This document shows positions 57,057-64,000 of a stretch of 64,000 bases of DNA, in pieces; positions within the stretch are counted from its first letter, which is position 1, and each line of letters starts with the position of its first letter. This stretch comes from CAVZAB01 sp963773155 (GTDB taxonomy: Bacteria; Pseudomonadota; Alphaproteobacteria; Rhizobiales; Beijerinckiaceae). Position numbers and translations under genes: made by a program. Where the stretch lies: positions 62,001-126,000 of the forward strand of contig CAVZAB010000004.1 of NCBI GenBank assembly GCA_963773155.1, written 5' to 3'. The notes under the pieces were generated by a model. It saw only the letters and a program-made list of their open reading frames with translations. It was not told the DNA's origin and did no database searches.

Positions 57057-57858
57057 ATGAACCATCCCAAGTCCGAACCCTCGTCTGACCTTCAATTCCG
57101 GGCAATCGAGGCCGCAGGCCGAGCGGTACGGCTCGCCTTTGTCAAGCGACCCGCCGGCCGGGTGACGTCCGCCGGCCTCGTCTGGCTCGGCGGCTTTCAC
57201 TCCGACCTGACCTCGACCAAGGCGGCGGCCATCGATGGCTGGGCCGGCCGCCATGGCGCCGCTTGTCTGCGTTTCGACTATTCCGGCCACGGCCGCTCGG
57301 AAGGCCGGTTCGAAGAGGGCACGGTCGGCGGCTGGCTCCAGGAGAGCCTGGCGATGATCCGGGCGGAAACCGCCGGGCCGCAGATCCTGATCGGCTCATC
57401 AATGGGCGGCTGGATTGCGCTGCTCGCGGCCCGCGCACTCGTCGAGGCGGGCGAGGCGGAACGCCTGCGGGCGCTGGTTCTGATCGCGCCGGCGGTCGAT
57501 TTCACCGAACGCTTGATCTGGGACAAGATGAAGCCCGCTCAGCGCAAGGCTTTGGCCAAGCACGGCGCGATCTGGCACCGCTCGGCCTATGCCGAGGAAA
57601 CCTACCCGATCACCAGTGCGCTGATCAGCGAGGGCCGCAACCATCTGTTGTTCGACCGGGCCCTACGCAGCCATTGTCCGGTCCATATACTCCAGGGCAT
57701 GCGGGACCCTGACGTCCCCTGGCAACATGCAATGAATTCTGGTCGAGCATCTCGCCGCCGATCCGGCCGTCCTGTCGCTCATCAGCGACGGCGATCATCG
57801 CCTGTCGCGCGCCGTAGACATCCGACAGATCCTTGCGGCGATCGAAAGCTTTTTTTGA
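57057..57858 (+). pseudogene. Alpha/beta hydrolase, single frameshift near the C-terminus
   Basis: The native protein is ~266 residues, MNHPKSEPSSDLQFRAIEAA onward. It shows the oxyanion strand (GLVWLGGFHSDLTSTKA), DYSGHGRSEGRFEEG, the nucleophile elbow ILIGSSMGGW (Ser in GSSMG) and the acid region LQGMRDPDVPWQHAM. An extra base near 57737 shifts the last ~40 codons. In the restored frame they read LVEHLAADPAVLSLISDGDH, supplying the catalytic His of SDGDHRLS, and end with TGA at 57858. As written the His is lost. The substrate is unknown. An in-frame ATG at 57012 is an alternative start. Confidence 0.78.
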
Positions 57859-57880
57859 GGCGGCGCACCTGTTGGATGGA

Positions 57881-58651
57881 TCACTTCGGCGCGAATTGAT
57901 GCAGGTCGGCACCATGCGCTTTCAACCAGGCCTCGGCGCGCTCGGTATCCTGCGACAGCCGATAGGTCAGCTTCCAGAACCTGTCGGAATGATTCATGTG
58001 GACGAGATGCGCCGCCTCATGCGCGGCGAGATAATCGAGCACGAAGGGCGGCGCCAGAATCAGCCGCCAGGAGAAATTCAAAGTACCGGTCGCCGAACAG
58101 GATCCCCAGCGACTCGTGGTGTCGCGCAGCGTGACCTTGGGCATCGGCTTGCCAAGCGTGGTAACATGGCGGGCCACCGCCGCTTCGAGATCGCGTTTCG
58201 CCTGGCGCTTCAAGAAATCCGCCAAGCGGCGGGCGACATGCGCCCGTTCACCGGCGACACAAAGCTGGCGTTCGGCCAGACACAGATCTTCGCACTCGAA
58301 GGCGGCAACCCAGACCGTGCCACGCACGAGCGGCCGGTGCACGATCACATGTTCGAGACCACGCAACGGAATCCGATTGCCCGGGACAAGCAGAACTGGC
58401 TGCGGCAATCGCTTGAGTCGCGCACCAATCCAGGCCGCGTGGCGATAGGCAAATTCGCGGGCGGCGAGCGCCGAGCCCCGGACCGGCATGGTCAAAACCA
58501 CGTCGCGCGTCGCTGCCCTGACCCGCAAGGTGAAACGGCGCGCCGTCGTCACCCGTTTCAAGGCAACCCGATAGGTCTCGCCCGAATGGGCAACCTCGAC
58601 ATGCGCGACATCGACGTCACGCGACAATGATCTTCGGAAAAGGCGCAGCAT
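57881..58651 (-). CDS. YgjP-like (DUF45) zinc metallopeptidase
   Basis: A 256-residue cytosolic protein of the YgjP/DUF45 family. The zinc site is HEAAHLVHMNHSDRFW (HExxH with a third His six residues later). Family motifs include TSRWGSCSATGTLNFSWRLI and a basic N-terminal beta region. Members are presumed proteases, but substrates are undefined. Its stop at 57881 converges on the hydrolase gene. Confidence 0.85.
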   Translation of the reverse strand: MLRLFRRSLSRDVDVAHVEVAHSGETYRVALKRVTTARRFTLRVRAATRDVVLTMPVRGSALAAREFAYRHAAWIGARLKRLPQPVLLVPGNRIPLRGLEHVIVHRPLVRGTVWVAAFECEDLCLAERQLCVAGERAHVARRLADFLKRQAKRDLEAAVARHVTTLGKPMPKVTLRDTTSRWGSCSATGTLNFSWRLILAPPFVLDYLAAHEAAHLVHMNHSDRFWKLTYRLSQDTERAEAWLKAHGADLHQFAPK

Positions 58652-58691
58652 CCGATTTGAATTTAGTCGGAAGCGGTGTCACTCGCTAGCC

Positions 58692-58713
58692 CCTCGCGAA
58701 AATATTCGCGAGG
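58692..58713. repeat. Perfect stem-loop between phaZ and the metallopeptidase gene
   Basis: CCTCGCGAA and TTCGCGAGG arms with a 4-base AATA loop. It sits 30 bases after the stop of the phaZ remnant on the minus strand. No T-run follows on either strand, so it is an mRNA-end or regulatory hairpin rather than a classical terminator. Confidence 0.5.
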
Positions 58714-58742
58714 CGTTGCGTCTTTACGTCAGTCGTTCGTGA

Positions 58743-60048
58743 TCAGTTTTTTGCGCCGACAACTTTCAGGGCAAGCGGCCTGCGGCTTTTGGTGCGCACC
58801 TGCGCCTGTTCAATATTGGCAATGAAATCAGCGATGCGCGGCGCAATCTGGGCACGGAACCGCGAGCCGTTGAAAACCCCGTAATGGCCGACGTCCTTTT
58901 GTAGGTGATGCAGCTTCCTGTCGTCGGGAATATTGCGGCACAAATCCTGTGCGGCAGCTGTCTGGCCGACGCCGGAAATATCGTCCTTCTCGCCTTCAAC
59001 CGTCATCAGACCCGTCGTTCGAATCGCGTCAGAGATCGATGCGTTCGCCCCGGTGCATCATCTCGCCCTTCGGCAGCGAATGATGCACGAAAGACCGTAT
59101 CGATGGTCTGCAGGTAAAATTCGGCAGTCAGATCCATGACGGCCATATATTCGTCGTAGAAATCGCGGTGCTTCTCGGCCGAGTCACCGTCGCCCTGCGA
59201 CGAGATGGTTGAACATTTCGAAATGCGCGTTGACATGTCGATCGATGTTCATCGCCATGAAGCCGGACAATTGCAGGAAGCCCGGATAGACCTGGCGCGC
59301 CATCCCTGGATAGGGAAAGGGCACGCTGTGAATGCAATTGCGCCGGAACCATTGCGGCGCCGCGCCGCTGCGCCAGCTGATTGACCGCGGTCGGACTGCG
59401 CCGCGTATCAATCGGACCGCCCATCAGAGTCATCGAAGCCGGCACGAAGGCGTCGTCATTGGCCGCCATTTGAGCAACGGCGGCGATCAACGGCACCGCC
59501 GGCTGACACACGCCGAGCGTATGCAGTCGCCCTCGCCAAGCACGTGACACATTTCGATGAGATAATCGATGTAATCGTCGAGGTCGAATGTGCCGGCCAA
59601 CGAGCGGCACCATACGCGCATCGCTCCAGTCGGTAATGTAGACTTCATGGGTCGGCAGAAAGGCCTCGACGGTGCCGCGCAAAAGCGTCGCATAATGGCC
59701 CGACATCGGCGCAACGATCAGCAGGTCGCGGCTGCGGCCGGTGCAGGCGAATTGTCTGCCGCTCGAAATGCAGGAGTCGACAAAACGGTCGCTCCCAGAC
59801 GACCCGCTCGATCACCTCGACTTGTTCGCCCGCGACATTGACCGTATCGAGACCAAACACCGGCTTGCCGTAGCGCCGCGTCATCCGCTCGTACAATTCC
59901 GCCGATGCAGCGATGTTGCGGCCAAACGTCGTATGGGCGAAAGGGTTCAGCGGATTTTGAAGATCAGCCGGGCCACATCGGAGATCGCCCGGCTTGGCGC
60001 CAACGCCAGATGCGACATCTCATAGAGCTGGTAGGACATCCGGTTCAT
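58743..60048 (-). pseudogene. phaZ: Intracellular polyhydroxyalkanoate depolymerase, at least seven frame breaks
   Basis: The native length would be ~430 residues, starting MNRMSYQLYEMSHLALAPSR (GGGAGGG upstream). Homology continues to LTVEGEKDDISGVGQ-type and HYGVFNGSRFRAQIAPRIAD pieces, but only by switching frame repeatedly. Breaks lie near 59955, 59725, 59605, 59530, 59340, 59215, 59085 and 59030. Recognisable pieces are VWERPFCRLLHF, APMSGHYATLLRGTVEAFLP, FDLDDYIDYLIEMCHVLG, LGVCQPAVPLIAAVAQMA (lipase box region), WFRRNCIHSVPFPYPG and EKHRDFYDEYMAVMDLTAEF. Functional PhaZ mobilises storage PHB granules; this copy cannot be translated as written. Confidence 0.78.
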
Positions 60049-60297
60049 CAATTCCCTCCCCTTGCGGTCGTCCCCGGCCGGGCCAACCTTCCCCGCAATG
60101 CGAATGGCGGGCCAGCCGGCATGCGCAATGGCGGGATTGGGCTTGTGCACCGCATCATTTACCTATTGCACTGCAATATATACGGGGTCAAACCACGATG
60201 CGCAACGTGTCCAAAAGGCTAATTCGTCGTTTTGTGACAGACGAATCAGCTGATTTCGCTATAGTTTAGGGTAAACGGCCGATCTTAACCAAGATTT

Positions 60298-61131
60298 CTA
60301 CTCGCCCATGGCAATGAGCGAACCGAGCCGGCGCGCGGCGTCGAGTAGTCGCAAAAAGGCAAAAAGTCCCGCCGCAAAGAGCAAAAGATTAAGGGCCAGA
60401 GACCAGAGCATCAAATCGGCACGGAACTGGTGATCGATCACCAGCGCCCGTAAACCTTCGAAAACATAGGTCGGCGGCAGACACCAGGCGAAAACCTGCA
60501 GCCAGGGTGGCAGAACCGCGACCGGATAATAGACGCAGGCGAGCGGCATCATCAAAAACATCATCGTCCAGGCCAATTCCTCCGCGCCCATACCGTTGCG
60601 CAAGACGAGGCCGGAAACGAAAAGTCCGACTGCCCAGCTGGTCAAAATCAAATTGGCAAAAAAGGCGGCGAGCACGAAGCCAAGACCCCAGAAATTATAA
60701 TCGAAAAACACCAGGGCAAGAAAGGTGACCGGCACAATCCCAACCAGCAGGCGGATTATGCTCATCACCATCAATGCCGCGACGAATTCCAGCGGCCGCA
60801 ACGGGCTCATCAGAAGATTTCCCATGTTGCGCGAGTACATTTCCTCGAGAAAAGTGATCGAAAAGCCGAGCTGGCCGCGAAACAAAATGTCCCACAGCAG
60901 CATCGAGCCGATCAAGGTTCCCGCCGCGAGGGCAACCGCGCTCTCCGCCTGACCGGCGGCCGCCCGGCGGAAATAGAGCTGCAGGAAGCCCCAGGTTAGC
61001 ATCTGCACTGCCGGCCAATAGATCAGACCGAGAATCCGCGACCATGACGAGCGCAGCAGGTAGAGATAGCGCTGCACCATGGCGCCGATTTGCAACAAAG
61101 AGAAGCCCGGCAAGACCCGGTTTTCACTCAT
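60298..61131 (-). CDS. ABC-2 type exporter permease
   Basis: A 277-residue inner-membrane protein with six hydrophobic helices of the ABC-2 class (LTWGFLQLYF, GTLIGSMLLWDILFRGQLGF, MGNLLMSPLRPLEFVAALMV, FLMMPLACVYYPVAVLPPWL). ATG at 61131 overlaps the ATPase stop by 8 bases (ATGAGTGA). It exports an unknown substrate, perhaps a polysaccharide or drug, together with the ATPase upstream. Confidence 0.88.
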   Translation of the reverse strand: MSENRVLPGFSLLQIGAMVQRYLYLLRSSWSRILGLIYWPAVQMLTWGFLQLYFRRAAAGQAESAVALAAGTLIGSMLLWDILFRGQLGFSITFLEEMYSRNMGNLLMSPLRPLEFVAALMVMSIIRLLVGIVPVTFLALVFFDYNFWGLGFVLAAFFANLILTSWAVGLFVSGLVLRNGMGAEELAWTMMFLMMPLACVYYPVAVLPPWLQVFAWCLPPTYVFEGLRALVIDHQFRADLMLWSLALNLLLFAAGLFAFLRLLDAARRLGSLIAMGE

Positions 61132-61927
61132 CGCGCCGGAATCCGGTGGGGTGCGCGCCGGCGTCCCGCTCCAGCGTCTCGAACCGGCCGCGACCACGGG
61201 CAACGTCAAGGAAAACCTGTTCGAGATCGCCACGACCATATTTCTGGAGGAGAGCCTGCGGCGATGCATCGTCGACAACGACACCCTGCTTGAGCATGAC
61301 GACCCGATCGCACAGGCGCTCGACTTCCGCCATATTGTGCGAGGCAAGAACGATGGTGGCCTTGGTTCTCGCCCGATATTGTTCGAGCCGGCCGCGGATC
61401 CAATCCGCCGTATCGGGGTCGAGGGAAGCGGTCGGCTCGTCGAGCAGCAACAGCTCCGGCTGATTGATCAGGGATTTGGCCAGGGCGACGCGGGTTTTCT
61501 GGCCGGCCGACAGCTTGCCGGACTGGCGATCGAGCAACGGCGACAGGGCGAGATCCGCGGCCAGGCACTCGATGCTTCGCTCGGGCGTCTTGACCCCGTA
61601 AAGCTTGGCAAAGACCCTGAGATTCTGACGCACGGTCAGGCGGTGCGGCAGGTCGACATAGGGGCTTTCGAAATTCATCCGGCCCAGCACCCGATAACGG
61701 TCACGCCCGATGTCGGTGCCAAGCACCCGAACCCGTCCCGATGTCGGCAGCACCAGCCCCATGATCATGCCAATCGTCGTCGTCTTGCCGGCACCGTTGC
61801 CGCCGAGCAGGCCCGTCACCGAGCCGCGCGCGATCGACAGACTGATCGCGTCGACGGCGATCGTGCCGCGATAGGTCTTGGTCAGCCGCTCCAATTCGAC
61901 GGCAGGTGGGTCAAGGGGCGCCAGCAT
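61124..61927 (-). CDS. ABC exporter ATP-binding protein
   Basis: A 267-residue ATPase of the ABC-2 exporter class. It shows Walker A (GGNGAGKTT), the Q-loop (RMNFESPYVDL), the signature variant LSAGQKTRVALAKSL, Walker B (LLLLDEPTASLD) and the switch His (VLASHNM). The signature has Ala for the usual second Gly (LSAGQ), a tolerated variant. It is paired with the overlapping permease downstream. Confidence 0.9.
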   Translation of the reverse strand: MLAPLDPPAVELERLTKTYRGTIAVDAISLSIARGSVTGLLGGNGAGKTTTIGMIMGLVLPTSGRVRVLGTDIGRDRYRVLGRMNFESPYVDLPHRLTVRQNLRVFAKLYGVKTPERSIECLAADLALSPLLDRQSGKLSAGQKTRVALAKSLINQPELLLLDEPTASLDPDTADWIRGRLEQYRARTKATIVLASHNMAEVERLCDRVVMLKQGVVVDDASPQALLQKYGRGDLEQVFLDVARGRGRFETLERDAGAHPTGFRRDE

Positions 61928-62001
61928 GATTGGTCTCGAGGATCAAGTTGGGGCAATAGCTAGCGCATCCCCGCGAAAAGCGAAGATGTTTTTGCCGGGC
62001 A

Positions 62002-63456
62002 ATGGGAATATTGTGGCTGATGGCCGGCTCAGGCCCTCCACCAGCGGATCCGATGCGCGACCAATCCATTCTCGATCTCGGCCGGCGACCTCGAATCGAT
62101 ACGTTGACCCGGCTGCGCTGGCTTGCGGTGGCCGGTCAATCGGCGGCCGTAATCGTCACCCATGCACTGCTTGGCTTTGCCCTGCCGCTGACCGCCTGCT
62201 TTCTGGTGATCGGCGTTTCGGTCGCGCTCAACATTTTCCTGCGGCTCCGCTATCCGGTCACGCTGCGGCTGGCCGACGGGCCGGCACTCGCCCTGCTTGC
62301 CTACGACCTTCTGCAGCTCTCGGCGCTTCTCTACCTGACCGGTGGTCTCGAGAATCCCTTCGCGCTCTTGTTCCTCGCGCCGGTGATGATCTCATCGACG
62401 TCGCTGACGCCGCGCTGGACGGCACCGCTGGCGCTGCTGATGATCGCGGCGGCGACTTTCCTCGCCTTCGTGCACCGGCCACTGCCCTGGTTTCCCGGCG
62501 AAACCCTGCACATTCCCTTCGCCTATATTGTCGGAATCTGGTTCTCGCTGGTGCTTGGCGCGGCCTTTAGCGGGATCTACGCAGCGCGGGTCGCCAGCGA
62601 GGCGCGCCAGCTTTCCGAGGCGCTTGCCGCGACCGAACTGGTGCTCGCCCGCGAGCAGCACTTGTCGCAGCTCGACGGACTCGCGGCGGCGGCCGCGCAC
62701 GAATTGGCGACGCCGCTGGCGACGATCACTTTGGTCGTCAAGGAGTTGTTGAAGCATCTGCCGACCCAAGATCCGTTCGCCGAGGACATTGCGCTGATCA
62801 GTCAAGAGTTGAATCGATGCCGGTCGATCCTCGGCAAGCTGACCTCGCTCGGCGACGACAAAAACGGCCCCTTCGACGAGATGAGCCTGCCGCATATGCT
62901 TGAGGAAGTGGTCGGGCCGCATCGCCATTTTGGCGTCGAGGTGATCATTGACGCCAAGGGCGAGGGTCCCGAGCCCCGCGGCAGACGCAATCCAGGCCTG
63001 CTTTATGGCCTTGGCAACCTGGTCGAGAATGCCGTCGACTTTGCCCGGGCCGAGGTCCGCATTTCGGCACTCTGGAGCCCCGATTCCGTGCTGGTTTCGA
63101 TTGCGGACGATGGGCCGGGCGTGGCGCCCGACATGCTTCAGCGGATCGGCGAACCCTATGTCACGACCAGACCCTACCGGTCCGACGACGGTTCGGGTCT
63201 TGGGCTCGGCCTGTTCATTGCCAAGACCCTGCTCGAGCGTTCGGGCGCGAGTTTGGCGATCAGCAACCGGCCTAATTCCGGCGCTTTCGTAAAGGTCGGC
63301 TGGCCGAGGGCGGCTTTCGAGCGCGGCCTTGCCCCAAGCCTGCCCGTAGCAAAAGAAGCCAAAGCCCTGGCAAAGCCGACCGAGGCCTCTAATTTACCGG
63401 CATCGGCGAAACAGGGCGGCTTGCGCAGGGCAAGCAATTTAGAGGATCTGAGATGA
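62002..63456 (+). CDS. regB: Redox-sensing histidine kinase RegB/ActS
   Basis: A ~484-residue membrane sensor kinase. Six N-terminal helices include the quinone-contact motif LTGGLENPFALLF. The H-box is AAAAHELATPLATI with phospho-acceptor H233. The redox cysteine of RegB-type kinases is conserved at C273 in ELNRCRSIL. ATP-binding motifs are NLVENAVDFA, DDGPGVAPDM and GSGLGLGLFIAKT. It senses quinone pool and oxygen state and controls photosynthesis, respiration or nitrogen and carbon fixation genes through RegA. Starts at 62002, 62020 or 62053 are all possible. The stop overlaps the RegA start (ATGA). Confidence 0.9.
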   Translation: MGILWLMAGSGPPPADPMRDQSILDLGRRPRIDTLTRLRWLAVAGQSAAVIVTHALLGFALPLTACFLVIGVSVALNIFLRLRYPVTLRLADGPALALLAYDLLQLSALLYLTGGLENPFALLFLAPVMISSTSLTPRWTAPLALLMIAAATFLAFVHRPLPWFPGETLHIPFAYIVGIWFSLVLGAAFSGIYAARVASEARQLSEALAATELVLAREQHLSQLDGLAAAAAHELATPLATITLVVKELLKHLPTQDPFAEDIALISQELNRCRSILGKLTSLGDDKNGPFDEMSLPHMLEEVVGPHRHFGVEVIIDAKGEGPEPRGRRNPGLLYGLGNLVENAVDFARAEVRISALWSPDSVLVSIADDGPGVAPDMLQRIGEPYVTTRPYRSDDGSGLGLGLFIAKTLLERSGASLAISNRPNSGAFVKVGWPRAAFERGLAPSLPVAKEAKALAKPTEASNLPASAKQGGLRRASNLEDLR

Positions 63457-64000
63457 GCGAGGGTGCCCGTTTTCCCGCCCCGCAGGTCGCCGCCACGGAA
63501 AATTCCGAGGATCGCAGCCTGTTGATCGCCGACGACGACAAGCCGTTTCTGCAGCGCCTCACCCGCGCGATGGAGGCGCGCGGCTTTCAGGTAACGGCCG
63601 TCGAGACGGTTGCCGAGGGATTGGCCGCAATCCGGCTGTCGGCGCCGGCCTTTGCCGTCATCGACATGCGGCTTGGCGGAGGCAATGGACTCGAGGTGAT
63701 TTCCGAACTCAAGGCCTGCCGCGCCGATGCCCGTGGCATCATCTTGACGGGCTACGGCAATATTGCGACTGCCGTCACCGCGGTGAAGCTTGGCGCCTTC
63801 GACTATCTCGCCAAGCCCGCCGATGCCGATGAGATCCATGCCGCCCTGCTCGCCATCCAGCACGATCGCACTGAACTCCCCGAAAACCCGATGTCTGCCG
63901 ATCGCGTGCGTTGGGAACATATCCAGCGGGTCTATGAATTGTGCGGCCGCAACGTGTCCGAAACGGCACGCCAGCTCAACATGCATCGACGCACGTTGCA
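63453..64000 (+). CDS. regA: Response regulator RegA/ActR (3' end beyond window)
   Basis: The first 182 codons, running off the window. ATG at 63453 overlaps the regB stop (ATGA). The receiver domain has the acidic pair in LLIADDDKPF, the phospho-Asp in AVIDMRLGGGNGLE and the Lys in YLAKPADADE. The effector is the Fis-type HTH, visible as NVSETARQLNMHRRTLQ at the window end. It is the partner of the RegB kinase and a global redox regulator in alphaproteobacteria. Confidence 0.93.
   Translation, partial: MSEGARFPAPQVAATENSEDRSLLIADDDKPFLQRLTRAMEARGFQVTAVETVAEGLAAIRLSAPAFAVIDMRLGGGNGLEVISELKACRADARGIILTGYGNIATAVTAVKLGAFDYLAKPADADEIHAALLAIQHDRTELPENPMSADRVRWEHIQRVYELCGRNVSETARQLNMHRRTL

Noticed and set aside
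1..64000. CRISPR arrays, rRNA or tRNA genes
   Set aside because: No regularly spaced repeats, and no tRNA T-arm motif or rRNA signature noticed on either strand.

Overview
The window is GC-rich DNA from an alphaproteobacterium, most likely of the Hyphomicrobiales/Rhizobiales type. The evidence is the RegB/RegA redox pair, the infC-rpmI-rplT-pheST block, LigD, several polar amino-acid type ABC importers with enolase-superfamily enzymes, and the style of the inserted elements. No tRNA, rRNA or CRISPR array was found.

Layout. 1-6.6 kb: tail of a TPR regulator, a three-domain DNA ligase D, an integrase lacking its catalytic tyrosine, a small exported protein, a lytic transglycosylase and a PAS-HTH regulator. 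6.7-19.3 kb: a catabolic region with a proline-racemase-family enzyme (Ser/Thr catalytic pair), an EamA exporter, a six-gene operon (ABC importer, enolase-superfamily enzyme, cytosolic GH127 beta-L-arabinofuranosidase), a RidA protein with a basic tail, a DadA-like dehydrogenase and a type III glutamine synthetase. 19.3-23.0 kb: split glutamate-synthase-like subunits feeding the same nitrogen module, with an XRE-cupin regulator and a perfect 19-bp operator. 23.0-29.0 kb: a second ABC importer operon with an enolase-superfamily enzyme and an SDR, divergent from a GntR-FCD regulator; a 12-bp TTGTATACAA-type operator lies between them. 29.0-36.1 kb: a sorbosone-dehydrogenase-like propeller protein, a DUF1330 protein, a protease-like PDZ protein without catalytic residues, and an insertion-sequence graveyard (IS110, fragments of IS1634- and IS66-type transposases, a decapitated cyclopropane synthase, an SDR remnant). 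36.1-44.3 kb: the complete kdp high-affinity potassium system, including kdpF and an extra 27-residue ORF. 44.5-50.4 kb: a PQQ/heme dehydrogenase, a NIPSNAP protein, an MltB-type transglycosylase and an ABC importer lacking an ATPase. 50.5-55.7 kb: pheT, pheS, rplT, rpmI and infC (with an AUU start). 55.7-64 kb: a glycosyltransferase, a hydrolase, a metallopeptidase, a heavily frame-disrupted PHA depolymerase, an ABC-2 exporter, and RegB with the start of RegA.

The most interesting whole-locus reading is that 6.7-19.3 kb may import and take apart hydroxyproline-arabinosides (extensin-type plant wall fragments): import by an amino-acid type ABC system, cytosolic GH127 cleavage, sugar-acid chemistry by the enolase enzyme, and imino/amino acid chemistry by the proline-racemase-like enzyme, DadA-like dehydrogenase and RidA. 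This is inference from gene content.

Nine otherwise recognisable genes carry frame disruptions. Seven show one or two, the first enolase-like pseudogene shows five, and phaZ shows at least seven. Some may be uncorrected sequencing indels, so pseudogene calls here should be read as 'disrupted in this sequence'.
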